Notes: a model not told the origin generated them from the letters alone. Positions 12,157-24,022 are shown, counted from the first letter of the stretch. The stretch: 64,000 bases of DNA from Tillus elongatus (GCA_964006375.1 OZ023265.1:14677252-14741251); one strand, 5' to 3'. Numbers and translations: made by a program.

Positions 12157-12914
12157 AACCGATAACTCAAAAATAATTAACTGATATTGATGAAACTCGG
12201 CAATTTCCTTTCTTGCAAAGATCTTTCGATGAAATTTGGTGTACATATTGCTTTGGGAAAGACCTAACTATGCGCCAAAATTTAGCTTTCTAGGTTTACA
12301 GAAAATGGAGCTATTCAAATTTGAAACATTTATTTTTAATATCACCGCGTTTCACTGTCAATCGTAAACCTGGCTTATATGAGATCTGGTATGTCGTTGC
12401 TAGGCGACGGAGCATTTGATATTATTGCGCAGGTCTGTTGGACGCTGTAACTGACGTTTGGTATGAGATTGTTTTATATGTTTATCTGAGTCGACAAATT
12501 ATTTGTTCTTTGGGAAATGTTTATATACAAGTGTAAATTATTCCTTTATTAATGTTAGTGGGTGGACTAAGCAGTGTTTGTTATGTTTTATCAACACATA
12601 TAAAGGATCGAAGTTTTACAAACGGAGCTGATATGCAACAGGTTAGTTATTTTCTCTGATGCTTTGGCGGTAGTTTTAATTAAGTTTATGGTTTAACGGT
12701 CTATAATTTTTAGCTAAGTTTCGTACAAAAAATTCGTCTATGAGGAGACCTCGACTTTAGAATTTTAAAAAGAATTCTTCAAATGAGCGCAAACTAGGCC
12801 CCCTGGAATACATATCCGGCTGGTCCATAAGTCGTTGGTGATCCCTACAATTTTTTTTCGAACAGCCCTATTTTGGTGCATTTTTTATAGAAATATGTTT
12901 GTGAGAAAAAATTA
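12155..12914 (+). repeat. R-module variant and rearranged L/R fragments
   Basis: Begins CCAACCGATAACTCAAAAA as at 14282. The middle part (about 12330-12640) has no clear repeat match. R-like sequence (CTCTGATGCTTTGGCGGTAG) at about 12655, L-like (TATGAGGAGACCTCGAC) at 12735-12815 and R 3' part (CATAAGTCGTTGGTGATCC) at 12830 then lead into an M module. Confidence 0.55.
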
Positions 12915-13212
12915 AGACGCAGTAAGTGCATTTTGGTAGCAAATTTTCATTAAATGCTTCAAATTTCAATAACTCAATTTGCTATTAACCTAAGGTTTGT
13001 TGGCTAGAAAACCAACGTTTAAAGTTTATTGTCGGAAAATTTTTGTACATTTTCAAACAATAAGTTAATTTGATATAATATGGCGCATTGTTTCTACTAT
13101 AGAGGCTATACCGGTAACCAAATTGATGACTGCTTTCATTAAAAAAACATATTTGATATTTAAAGCATTTTTATAAAAATTCACTACCATAACGCACTTG
13201 CTGCGTCCAGAG
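12915..13212 (+). repeat. M module
   Basis: Left end AGACGCAGTAAGTGCATTTTG is degenerate; right end is CGCACTTGCTGCGTCCAGA. Confidence 0.8.
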
Positions 13213-14032
13213 TTTTTGATGAATCAAATGGCAAAATAATCGTAAAAACTCTATTACATAAGACAAACCGTTACAACCCGAATTTTAAACGCATAATGAA
13301 TATAATCGTTTAGCAAGTAAAGTACTGATGATTCTGTGTCCAACTACCTTTAAATCCGACTCCAACTAAGTTATTTGCGAATATCGTCTTGTGATAGTAT
13401 AATTTGAAACACATGTCGCCTTCTTTACAACATCGCCGCTCTAATTTCTTGTCTAATCCAATAAAGGAGGAAACTGCTCGTATGAAAAATTACGAAACAT
13501 AACCGAACACTGGCATTTAGCAGAAGGGAAAAGGACATTTGTCAGAAAGGCAATGCCTTGCTGTCACCAACTGTGTCAGCGTTCTTATATTTATTGTGAA
13601 ATCATGTGGTTTTAGTTTGGTTAACACATGTTTCTGATCAGTTTGCTTTATGAGGAAGTATTTATCATTCCGGGGCTTAGCTATTTAAGCGCCTCTGAAA
13701 GATGAGACGTCGTCTGTCTTAGAATTCAACATGATAAACACTCTGCTGGGCAAATTGGAAGTGGAAAAATATCACCTATCCCCTGATTACAGTCGGAATT
13801 GATGTTTACGTTAAATCTTAGTCCCAGATCCATGTTTAATAGATGCGCTTCCCTAGAAATCATAGTTCATCTGCATTCAGTCAGCTTTGCTACATTTCAT
13901 GGGAATCGGGAGGTTGCTCTCTGATTTTATCCCGGCAGAAGTGAGTCATTTATCCTACAGATAACATGAATGGAATACGCAAGACTAATTTGGCATGCAT
14001 TAATTCTGATTCCCTTTTAGATTAAGGCATAT
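13213..14032. other. Unassigned 0.8-kb segment
   Basis: No domain-bearing frame, TIR or tandem repeat was seen on either strand. Confidence 0.4.
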
Positions 14033-14575
<543 letters not shown>

Positions 14576-15304
14576 ATGACCTGAAATTACCTCTGAATGG
14601 GTGCTAATAGTGTTAGATAAGGTCAGACAGATATATCAGGGTTACGCTGCTATTGCAAACAAATGCTCCAAATTAAACTTCAAACGAACAGGCTACATAT
14701 GTTACAATACACAATTAGCAGGGTTGCCATTTGCCAAAACTGTCTTCTGATTTGAAGATATCAGAAAAATATATAGTAATAAATAACAATGTTAATGAAA
14801 GTGATGTAAGTTGTTTAAAGGCAATCTAGAACTACGTTTTATTATGTATAAATATTAAGCTTCCCATTTTTCAAGGTATTTAAAACCCATCGCCCTCTCC
14901 TAGCTAAATCTGGCAACGCCAGTGAGCTAATTGTCATTTGTTATTTTGCAAACTGTCAGTGGGAGGAGTCGAATCGAGGTTATCTTTTTCTTCTTCTTTG
15001 TTAACATACGTCATAAACAAATAATAAGACTCAGCTAATACCTTAGAATCTAAAAATAAGGTATTTATTGTTTACTTTTAGTTTTTAGTGAATTTTCATT
15101 ATGACTAACTCCTCATGCCGTATATGGAAAATTTTAGGTTAATGAAACTACATAATATCATGCAGTAGTTTACCTATAAACATATGTTCAGTGTAAATTA
15201 TTAAAATTTTAATTTCAAATTTTTGTATTGTTTACATTTATTTATTTCATTTTCAAATAGTATGGATACAGCAATAGTAAATACCTGTTGAAAAGGGTTT
15301 AGGT
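14576..15304. other. Unassigned, with one short dispersed repeat
   Basis: No coding signal. The block CAGCTAATACCTTAGAATCT near 15036 recurs at about 16534 (CGCTAATACCTTAGAATCT), hinting at a low-copy repeat covering this flank. Confidence 0.4.
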
Positions 15305-15390
15305 GCAGGAAGTGCGTTATGGCAGCGAATTTTCGTAAACATATTTTAAATGGTGATAACTCAGAAGGTGGCCGTGTGCTATTTGATATG
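15305..15390 (+). repeat. M-module left end, fragment
   Basis: GCAGGAAGTGCGTTATGG then CAGCGAATTTTCGTAAAC. The rest of the module is absent. Confidence 0.5.
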
Positions 15391-15565
15391 CTGTGATGAA
15401 TATATCTTCTCTAAATTCCCTCATTTTGTTTCAATCCGGGACTCAAAGTTCTATGAGACGACGGAACTATACTATCAACTTGCGTAAAGCTTTAACTGAA
15501 CCTCAAATGAGACGACGTTTATTGGAAACAAGGCTTCCCAGTGAACTTCGTTCAGTCATCCAAAG

Positions 15566-15713
15566 ACTGATAAGTACACTTGGAGAACCCAAATCACCAC
15601 AACACATTTTAAAAGACCTGACGATCGTTTCACTAACCAAGTTAGCGTCATCGATCGTCAGGCCTTTTAAAATGTGTTGTGGTGATTTGGGTTCTCCAAG
15701 TGTACTTATCAGT
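15566..15713. repeat. 62-bp-arm palindrome
   Basis: Arms 15566-15627 and 15652-15713 match at 61 of 62 positions around a 24-nt loop. The loop itself holds ACTAAC/GTTAG, giving a second smaller stem. Confidence 0.9.
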
Positions 15714-15744
15714 GCTCATCACATGTTCCAACCTTCACTTAGTG
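15569..15744 (-). mobile_element. 176-bp palindromic insertion with 12-bp target duplication
   Basis: Flanked by CATCCAAAGACT at 15557-15568 and 15745-15756. Most of it is a near-perfect inverted repeat of 62-nt arms. One end carries an extra AGTGCTCATCACATGTTCC tail. A related single-arm copy is at 38480-38602. The minus strand contains a hammerhead-like core around the loop. A 12-bp duplication fits a retroposed or Penelope-associated sequence better than a Tc1, piggyBac or hAT element. Confidence 0.65.
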
Positions 15745-16209
15745 CATCCAAAGACTCATAAAATGCGACGACACAACAACGCATGAAGGTGGCCCGTCCA
15801 CTTCTCGGCACAGAGTTCCTGACCCTGATGTAGTTTGTAGGGGTCTAAGGAGCACGTGTGTAAAGTTCACAGCTACATTGTTATGTGAAAAATGTCAAGT
15901 GTGAGTGATGAGTTATGCAAACATCATTACACGTTTTCTTACACTAGAATGTATTTGTTTTACAATATGAAGGATAAATATGTTGTATAAATTCCTATCA
16001 TGTTAGTTTTTTTATATTTTCATGTTTTAGTTTAATTTTTGGAAATTGTAGTGCGCTATACATTTTTTGATGAGTATTTGTGTTTGCTCTCTGACAATAA
16101 AGTGCTTCCATATGAAAGATTTTTATGTCTATAAACCTGTTGTTACATTGCCAAACATTGATTAAAAAAATTGTATTTCACAATTTGGAGATCTCAGTCT
16201 TTTTATATC

Positions 16210-16231
16210 GTCGGGTCAGAATCGACCCGAC
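16210..16231. repeat. piggyBac-type subterminal palindrome
   Basis: GTCGGGTC, six-base spacer, GACCCGAC. Perfect arms. Located just inside the TTAA-flanked terminus. Confidence 0.75.
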
Positions 16232-16277
16232 AATACCAGTTACGTAAGTAAAAATGACGATACCAGCTAAGGGTTAA

Positions 16278-16999
16278 TAATATAACCCCGCGTAACAAAC
16301 AGTGTTGCCATAGCTTTGTTATTTCCGGAGATACATAACTTATCACCTTTTATTTTTTAATTATTCTAATGATTTTGACATAAAAGCAAAACATTTCACT
16401 TTAATTAATTCTAATAAATAATTTACGAAATCATGTGATATTACACAAAAAATAAATATAAAAAATTTTGTGACGCAGCAAATGCGTTATAGTAGAAGAA
16501 GAAGATGAAGAAGATAACGTCGAAATCGACTCCGCTAATACCTTAGAATCTCACAATATAAAATAACGGTCTATATTCGTAGGTAAATAATAATCCAACT
16601 TTTAATTTTAACCTAACATTAACAAATGCCTTCTGCCGTCGACTGTAGTATAATATTATGATAGTGTATTACTAAACAGTAATAGTAAATATGTGTTGAG
16701 CAGAGTTTAGGTGCAGCAAGTGCGTTATGGTGCCCAATTTGCGTAAAAATATTTCAAATGGTGGTAACTCAATTTCCCAGCAAACTAGAATCTTCAGTTT
16801 TGATACATATTAAAACCTATATAAAGGCAGCATGTATACTAAATTTGTAAAATAACTAAAAATTTGCTTTAATTTTTTTGTTGTTGCTTTGTTTGCAGAA
16901 ACTGGTTCGATTGCGTTGACTAAAACGGATCATCCAAGCGATTTGGCAGGTACATTTCTTTTGTAAATAAAATTGGAATTTTCGTTAAATTTGCAGTTT
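16278..16999. other. Unassigned with two M-module left-end fragments
   Basis: GACGCAGCAAATGCGTTATAG at 16474 and TGCAGCAAGTGCGTTATGG at about 16708 are isolated M-type ends. No coding frame is supported. Confidence 0.45.
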
Positions 17000-17400
17000 A
17001 GCACAAGGGGGACTTTTAAAAAAAATTTTTACAGAAATATACTTTAAACCCTTTTTAGATGCAAGTTTCTTGCAAACAGCCCCCAAGAAAGTTGCGGGAA
17101 TAGGAGTTAATAGGGGTGCTGGGCGGGGAAGAGGATAAAAAGGAAATGTGAGCGGAAAGTGTGAAAAAACAGCTTAGTTGAACCTCTATAAGCTGCCTTT
17201 ATCCCATTTTGCAGCTATGCTTCCTTAAAATCCTGTTTACTCTGCGCAGAACCCCTATTCACTGCAGGTTCCGCAACTTTCTTGGGAGTTGGCTTCAAGA
17301 AATTTTTCTTGTTTCCATTGTTCTTCTTTATACATTGAGGGTGGTTGTAGGCATGCAGAAGGTGAAGGAGAACCCCGGCAGTGAAGCAACGAACCAAGAT
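17000..17400. repeat. Diverged foldback-unit copy
   Basis: Shares with 60640-61470 the order TTTGCAG, CCCCAAGAAAGTTGCGGG, AATAGGGGTGCTGGGCGGGG, then the inverted CCCCTATTCACTGC and a TTTTCTTG...GAGGGTGGTTGTA block. The arms are eroded compared with the 60-62 kb copies. Confidence 0.6.
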
Positions 17401-17556
17401 TTTCAAATTTTGTTTAAATTGTTACCTGATTTCATTTCTTTAAAATATTTTTTTAAAAATGAATTTGAAGTTGCCTTGTTTGTCAGTTGCACATAGAGAG
17501 GGCTACAATACTTTATTATTACAAAAGCATGAATACAGAACCAGTAAATAAGTGCT

Positions 17557-18146
17557 AAAAAGGGTCTGGGTGCAGCAAGTACGTTATTTGGTAGAGAACT
17601 TTGGTAAAATGTTTCAAATTTGATAACTCAATTTCCCGTTAAGCTTGAATATTTCCTCTTGCGTAAAACGCAGCTTGGGTATTAAACTAAAGAAAAATAA
17701 CATAATTAGCTTCGCGAATAACTAATAATTTGTTTTGGAAAACCGCTTTTGTTGTTTTGTTTGCAAGAACTAGTTTAATTGGGTTGACTGACAAAACCGC
17801 CAAAGCAATTAATAAGGAAATATACTTACCATATTTATAATTTGGCAGGTACATTCCCCTTGTAAATAGTATTTTTTTTTTCTGGAAAACTTTCGTAACT
17901 GTAATGAAATTTGTAACACAACTTTTTTAAAGTGATTTGCAGTACTTACATATATGTACCAAATTTTAATTTTCTATCTCCATAGAAAATAGAAATTTGG
18001 TCAGGTAGTTGCTTACTGGGACCTCTAAAATCGATCTCCAAGGTCCATTTCAATTTAAAGAATTAGTTTCAATAATATACGTTACCAAGAGTGTACAATT
18101 CTTATGAAAATTCACTAATAGAATGCACTTGCTGCGTCCCAAACTT
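17557..18146 (+). repeat. Long M-module variant (~590 bp)
   Basis: Left end GGGTGCAGCAAGTACGTTA, right end GAATGCACTTGCTGCGTCCC. The inside is longer than in the 310-bp form and includes a short direct run resembling L (ACCTCTAAAATCGATCTCC), also seen at 56680. Confidence 0.5.
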
Positions 18147-19310
18147 TTTATTTTTACGCCTATTAGCAAATATTTATAGAAAAAAAAAACTCATTCGCAC
18201 CAGTTTTTATGGATGAAACTTTGATTATTTTCGAAAAAAGTGATGAAAACATGGAAACAAATGTTTTTGAGTTGATAATAGATATGCGTCACTCAAAAAA
18301 TTCTTAAATTACGAAAAACATGGGGAAATTTAAATAAATTCTAGTTTCGATTTGTGCCAATTTGAAAGCCTTATTACCTCCTATCTTTAAAAATATTTTA
18401 AAGTAAAATTAGCTAAATGGTGTGTGTGGGTGGGTGTGTTCAGAGCCCTTTTACTCTCTCACCAAGTTGCGCACTCAGCAATACGCCACCTTTTCACCGA
18501 TCCACGTAACAGGAACACATAATAGAAGTGACAGTTTACCTTCGATAAGCAAGGCATATCGTTTCTTATGCTGTGGTTTATATGAGTTAACGAGATTCAC
18601 GTGAGTCTCATCACAGGACTTAACTGTAATCCATTCGGCTTTTGGTATTTTAATTCTGTAATTTTGTTTGAATAACAGCACGCTGTGAATGCATTTTTAA
18701 TAGTTTTATTAATTTAAGTTGCACAAAGTATATTTTAGCGAAGTTTTATAAAATAAGTGCAATTTACGAAAGGTAGTGGTCTCCAAACTTTCAAAGGTTT
18801 TCTTGAAACGGCGTGAGTGGAGCCCCTGGAAGCCGTATTGAAAATACATTGAAATGTGTGTGTTTAATGTACAGGCTGGTCCTAAAGTTATGGTAAACAG
18901 AGCAATAAGTTCTTGGCATCAGAATATTTTGCCGAAGTTACTTCCATTCAAAGGCCAAAATTCAAAGAGATACAGAGTGTTACAATGGACAACAGAATTT
19001 CGATCTTCCTAAAACGCAGAAAAGTATTGCTGTATTGTCTTGACACTTGGTACAGATTTCCCGGCTTGCATTACCCTTCAAGCCCTACTAACAAATTTTA
19101 TTAGCCCCTCGAGGAAAGCTTGTTTAAAAATTAGTATTGTATATATATTGTATAAAATATTTTTCCCAGAAAATTTTATTTTATTTTGATTTTTCTGGCG
19201 AATTCTGACGACTTTATCCAAGCCACTTGCAAAAGGAAGGCACATATAAAAAATTTTATTCACCGCATACCTAGTAGGAATCTGCACTAAACACATTATT
19301 TGGTGTTATT
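18147..19310. other. Unassigned; a TE-like start near 18870
   Basis: TGTACAGGCTGGTCC at about 18868 resembles a TA-inserted transposon end without a partner. A minus-strand frame 18681-18475 (KSCDETHVNLVNSYKP) is open but matches no family I recognise. Confidence 0.35.
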
Positions 19311-19375
19311 ATTATCTGTATGTACCTAGATTCTGTATGATTGTAGTCAATAAATATTATTATTATTATTATTAT
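19311..19375 (+). repeat. 3' tail of a non-LTR retrotransposon with (ATT)n
   Basis: TGTATGATTGTAGTCAATAA followed by seven or so ATT units. This is the usual short-repeat tail of insect LINEs; the body is missing. Confidence 0.45.
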
Positions 19376-19377
19376 GC

Positions 19378-19600
19378 CCTCCACTGTCTCTTTTCAGGGA
19401 GCAGTTTCACCTCACTATCCTGGAAATTTTGCCGAACCTCTTCCTTTCTGTAAAGAGGGTGGGGATATTTAACGTGCCTAACATCGCACGGACACTGTCG
19501 GCTTTACGACCCCTCTGAAGGGCGCAATGTGCAGATATTCAACTTGTCCAAATACACTGCTACAACAAATCATATTAGCTTTACAGTATGTACTGTAAAG
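19378..19600 (-). repeat. SINE copy 2, body only
   Basis: Antisense body: GGGAGCAGTTTCACCTCAC, AACGTGCCTAACATCGCACG. The tail end is replaced by the LINE tail to its left and no tRNA-like head is visible on the right. Confidence 0.7.
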
Positions 19601-20048
19601 TGATAAGCATTTAATACAAAAATTTTCGTGCCCTTGATGTCACAGAAGTGCACAAGACCGATTTTTGTGTTAAACAACATCTACTAAAGTTTAGAAACAA
19701 ATATTATTTTTATTGGCGCATATATAATATATTATGTAAAAAAAAATAGAGTAGATCGATTTTATGAAAATTCGCTACCATAACGCACTTGCTGCATCTA
19801 GACTTTCTATTTGTGTTTGGTACAATCAGCTTTGCTCTTAAACCCACCCATGATGATATTTTACGTCTATTAACTAAACGGTTGCATTTTTACACATTTT
19901 TTTGGGAAAACTCGCCACAATTTTTACGATGTGAATTCCAAGTTTTCAAACTTTTGCATAAGGCCTTACCCTATTCACCAAAATTAAGGCTAACAACGAT
20001 TCTAAAAGCAATCATATAAGAGTCCCATATGTACCGGTTGATTGTTTA
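19601..20048. other. Unassigned, with one M-module right end
   Basis: ATAACGCACTTGCTGCATCTAGAC at 19781 region is an isolated M terminus; the remainder has no recognisable feature. Confidence 0.45.
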
Positions 20049-20050
20049 TA

Positions 20051-20361
20051 ACGTCGCCCCCCTTTAACTTTGTTATTTTAAGTGTCCGAAAAAAATTGAA
20101 AGTATGGTTATGTAGGTGCTAAAAAACACTTTTTTTCTACGTATAAAAAAATTGGAAAATGTTCAGTATACAGGGAAAACCAAAAAGTTCATTTTTTTTC
20201 AATGGATGACCCTATATATGAATTTATTTTTCGATTTCTCGTAAAATTCTAAGCATAATTTATATAACATACTGTATACTTAAAGTTAACAGTTTTTGAA
20301 ATATTCGCATTTGAAACGTTATCATCAAATATTTTATTAAACTGTTACAAATCAAGAAGTC
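20051..20361 (+). repeat. Left TIR of the second element
   Basis: Pairs with 22491-22697 (outer part) and 21564-21672 (inner part). Inner limit near CTGTTACAAATCAAGAA. Confidence 0.85.
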
Positions 20362-20448
20362 CTAGGATATCACGCTTTTAATTGAAAACAAATAACTGAC
20401 AGTAACATTCTGTCAATATTGTTGTAGTTGTATTGTTTAGTAAGTAAA

Positions 20449-21513
20449 AATGCCGTAATCAGACAGAGAAAGAAAAGATATTTCAAGTCATTATATTAAA
20501 AATAATTTAAATTGTCGCGTTGCCATTAGAAATATGATAGAAGATAATCCCGGTATGCATGTCCCAACTCGAAAAACGTTCACATCTATATATAAGAAGT
20601 TTCAAGAAACGTCAAATTTACAAAGGAGAAAAAGAAATGCTGTGAACGTAAACGAAAATGCAGAATTGAATACTTTACTAGCTATAGAAGAGAATCCAAA
20701 CAATTCCATAAGAAACATTACAAAGACATTACGAGCAACACAAGAAAATGTTCAGCGAACTTCATACAGTAAAGTCCAAAGAACGTTAAGAAACTGGAAT
20801 CTAAAGCCATATAAGATTAAACCCACTACAAAGCTTACCCAAATGCAAAAATATGATCGGGTCGCATTTTGTCAACTGATTCTAGACAGAATAAACATAA
20901 ATAACATTTTTTTGAAAACAGTTCTATGGAATGACGAGTCTACCTTTTCTAATAGTGGCCTGTTTAACCGAAAAAATACCAGACAATGGCAAGAGAGAAT
21001 CCACATTCTTACAGGGAATTTAAGGGCGACAATCAGTGAATTGTGGTGTGGTATCCTGAGCGATCGAGTTATCGGTCCGTATTATTTTGTTACTGTTTTA
21101 AATGGAGGCCTCTATTAGATTTCTTGGAAAACGAGTCCGAAGAATATTTAGACGACTTGAGTTTAAATATATTACAAGATATAATTTTTCAACAGGATGG
21201 AGCACCCCCTCACAACATTCGTGCTGTGCTTAATTACCTAAATGAAAGGTTTCCTGAATAGATCGGAAGAAATGCGCCAATTAAATGGCCTGCAAACAGC
21301 CCCGATTTGACACCTATGGATGCGTTTCTTTGGGCTTACATAAAAAACCGTGTATACGACCACAAAATTGAAAACCTCGATCATCTTAAAGATTTGATAC
21401 GGAATGAAATTATTAGTTTAAATGAAAATATCCCAGCATCCATAACAGATTCATTAGAGAAAATGCGAAAAACCCTTATACAATGTGTTGAAGAAAATGG
21501 AGGCCCGGTATAG
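20449..21513 (+). pseudogene. Dead DDE transposase of the second element
   Basis: The start ATG at 20449 is followed by a stop at codon 3, then an open frame SDRERKDISSHYIKNN and a helix-turn-helix region. The first catalytic Asp is in LWNDESTFSNSG (about 20930), the second in FQQDGAPPHN (about 21190) and the third in SPDLTPMDAFLW (about 21320). A one-base shift near 21108 and a TAG at 21259 (where relatives have the Trp of WIGR) interrupt it. Counting through that stop, 40 residues separate the second and third Asp. An intact relative would have about 350 codons. Confidence 0.85.
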
Positions 21514-21672
21514 CATCTTTATATTTAATTATAAACTGTTTTTGTTATATTATTTATTGTTAGATTTCTTGATTTGTAACAGTTGTTTTGGTTTAATAAA
21601 ATTTGTGATGATAACGTTTCAAATGCAAATATTTCAAAAACTATTCATTTTAAGTATACAGTATGTTATATA

Positions 21673-21896
21673 TTGTAAATATATATATATTGTAAATCTC
21701 TTACAAAGAATCTCCATGTTCTTTATCATCTTCCAAATTGATTTTGTCACTCATGCTTGTCTGAATCTGGGATTGTATACATATATGTATTATATTATAC
21801 ATTTCTCTATCTATGATATTTATACACCTTGACAATCATAAATCATACTTCTAAATGCAAAGATGCTGAATATAGGAATGCGCGTGATCTAAAAAT

Positions 21897-21979
<83 letters not shown>

Positions 21980-22490
21980 TATGTCTTGAGTCCTTGGTAG
22001 AAAGCATGAAAGGTCAAAATTTGTATTGTGTCAGGCTGAGAACATGCATTTTGCCAAATTTAAAGTCAATATCTACAATATACTTCGTGTGACCCTATAT
22101 ATGTGTTGAAAGATATATTTTTTTAGTATTTCATAAAATTTTGATTGCGCACAAGTCTTTCTCTCGAATAGCTGTATTACTATTATTTAATAGTTAGTTT
22201 TTGGTTTATAGAAGACACGACTTCTTTTATCTACCGCCACCTAGGACCAATGTTAGGCTTAACTCACAGATTTACAGATCGTGCTCCATTTATAACAGCG
22301 TGCATCAGTCTATAGACATATTGTGTTGTGGTGAGTCTGAGATGAGACACGTTGCATCGCTGCTTGGTAATTAGTAGAACTTTACTTTGTTAATTTTTAT
22401 AGTGTATGATATGTATTGTATTCATACTCTTAATTTGGGATAATTCCCGTTGAGTATTTGTAGTAAATAAATAAATAAGTAAATAAAAAT
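21673..22490 (+). mobile_element. ~818-bp retroposon-like insertion in the TIR
   Basis: Ends in an AAATAAATAAATAAGTAAATA tail, like short-repeat tails of insect LINEs and SINEs. It carries an internal TA array (21901-21982). No coding frame was recognised. The precise target duplication is obscured by TA-rich flanks. Confidence 0.6.
21901..21982. repeat. (TA)n microsatellite
   Basis: About 36 units then an ACATATATATG tail; inside the insertion above. Confidence 0.95.
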
Positions 22491-22924
22491 AAATTATGCT
22501 TAGAATTTTACGAGGAATCGAAAAATAAATTTATATATAGGTGATCCATTGAAAAAAAAAAGAACTTTGTGGTTTTCCCTGTATACTGATCATTTTTCAA
22601 TTTTTTTATAAGTAGAAAAAAGTATTTTTTAGCACCTACATAACCATACTTTCAATTTTTGGACACTTAAAATAACAAAGTTAAAGGAGGGCGACAATAT
22701 AAAGAATCAATTGTACAATGATAATCTATTATTTTCCTAGATGCTTCACTTTTAAAATAATTTTATTGTAGTAACCCACCATTGCACAGGTACATGTATA
22801 GAGAATTATATATTGACTAAAGAAGGCCGGTGATATAATTCCAACCGATGAAATGAAACACACTCCGACACTATAAAAGGTAAGTGCCGCCCTTAAAGGG
22901 TATCACGAAGGTGACAGCGGCCGA

Positions 22925-23089
22925 TTTTCAGTGAGTTTATCTACCAGGAGAACATGATCCTGCGGCATACTTGCAGGAGTTCCGGAGTTTTCAGCCGGAG
23001 TTGGTAGCACGTCTAAATCCGGCTTATGAAAACAGGACTGAAGTTACAGCGGATCCCGTTTCAACAGTAAAAGTTGACACCACTAAATA
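22925..23089 (+). CDS. Candidate terminal exon of an unidentified gene
   Basis: A frame reads PGEHDPAAYLQEF, then QPELVARLNPAYENRTEV, and ends DTTK before TAG at about 23087. A pyrimidine-rich TTTATCTACCAG just upstream could be a 3' splice site at about 22943, and AAAGGTAAGTG (22877) is a good donor in the opposite role of a preceding exon. Base composition from 22860 to 23110 is much richer in GC than the flanks, as expected for a conserved coding segment in such AT-rich DNA. I do not recognise the protein. The alternative is a piece of a retroelement gene; there is no neighbouring exon to decide. Confidence 0.3.
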
Positions 23090-23109
23090 GCCGTGCATTG
23101 TTACAGCGT

Positions 23110-23349
23110 AGCTTTAACGAAATTAATTATGTAAGTCATCACAAATTAGGGATGAGTATTTACAGTTTTTTGAGCGTAACATATATTACAGAAAATTTTA
23201 AATCGATTTTTATATAAAAATTACTTTAAATAATACCTGTTATATCCACTTTATCTGTTTAAATCAATATATTATTTTGTAAGTTGAATAAATGTCGATT
23301 CAGAAAACCTTATTCTTTAACTAATCGTTCTTTAATATTAATAAAGGAG
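23110..23349. other. AT-rich spacer
   Basis: Nothing recognisable. Confidence 0.4.
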
Positions 23350-23735
<386 letters not shown>

Positions 23736-23935
23736 GTTGAGTGCCACTAAAAGTCAGAGAACATGCAATACCAAAATATTGTATAAAAAGGATATTAGAA
23801 AGTTCTAGAATTATGCTACTCTTCTCATTTGTTCAAATAATTGCAATATTGCATATGCCTCTAAAGACCTTGTATATTACAAATAGATAATTGGAGACTA
23901 TTACGCGTTATCTACCTTTTATTGCACAAAATTTT

Positions 23936-24022
23936 CCAAGTGCTAGTGTGGTCGAATGGTTAAAGACCTTGCTGGTAAGTAAAGGAACGCTGGTTCAAAT
24001 CTTGCCCAAGAGTGCATTTCTC
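23936..24022 (+). repeat. tRNA-derived SINE head or tRNA-like pseudogene
   Basis: GTGTGGTCGAATGGTTAA fits an A box and GCTGGTTCAAATCTTGCCC a B box, at tRNA-like spacing (~45 bp). The 5' and 3' ends do not pair into an acceptor stem I could confirm, and a T-rich tail follows, so a SINE is more likely than a tRNA gene. Confidence 0.5.

Larger units (their letters stand above)
15417..15905 (+). pseudogene. piggyBac-like transposase C-terminus, split by an insertion
   Basis: The first part carries RRRNYTINLRKALTEPQMRR and LPSELRSVIQRL, the RR-rich motif seen near the end of piggyBac transposases. After the insertion the frame resumes in the position expected from the 12-bp duplication and reads PSTSRHRVPDPDVVCRG, then a Cys-containing tail with a C..C pair (CEKC) before TGA at about 15903. 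This corresponds to the degenerate Cys-rich C-terminal domain. Taking out one target duplication plus the insert (188 bp) rejoins both parts in one frame. The family call is motif-based. Confidence 0.5.
15393..16273 (+). mobile_element. piggyBac-like element, 3' part
   Basis: The right end reads CTAAGGG followed by TTAA (16274-16277), the classic piggyBac end and target. A perfect 8-bp-arm palindrome GTCGGGTC...GACCCGAC lies 40 bp inside it. The transposase C-terminal region and a possible AATAAA signal (about 16097) lie upstream in the expected order. No left end (TTAACCC) was found, so the element is 5'-truncated. It is interrupted by the insertion at 15569-15744. Confidence 0.65.
20051..22697 (+). 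mobile_element. Second long-TIR Tc1/mariner-type (DD41D-like) element, carrying an insertion
   Basis: Bounded by TA on both sides (20049-20050, 22698-22699). TIRs of ~310 bp share GTCGCCC, CTTTAACTTTGTTATTTTAAG and AGCACCTACATAACCATAC. The single plus-strand transposase is broken. The right TIR is split by 21673-22490; without that insert the element is ~1.83 kb. Confidence 0.85.
21564..22697 (-). repeat. Right TIR, interrupted
   Basis: Inner piece 21564-21672 and outer piece 22491-22697 are contiguous when compared with the left TIR; the join falls at GTATGTTATAT / AAATTATGCT. Confidence 0.8.

Noticed and set aside
18475..18681. Minus-strand frame KSCDETHVNLVNSYKP as a host exon
   Set aside because: No recognised domain and no compositional shift; splice signals are only average.
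23936..24022. Functional tRNA gene
   Set aside because: A and B boxes are present but the acceptor stem cannot be formed convincingly and a retroposon-like tail follows.
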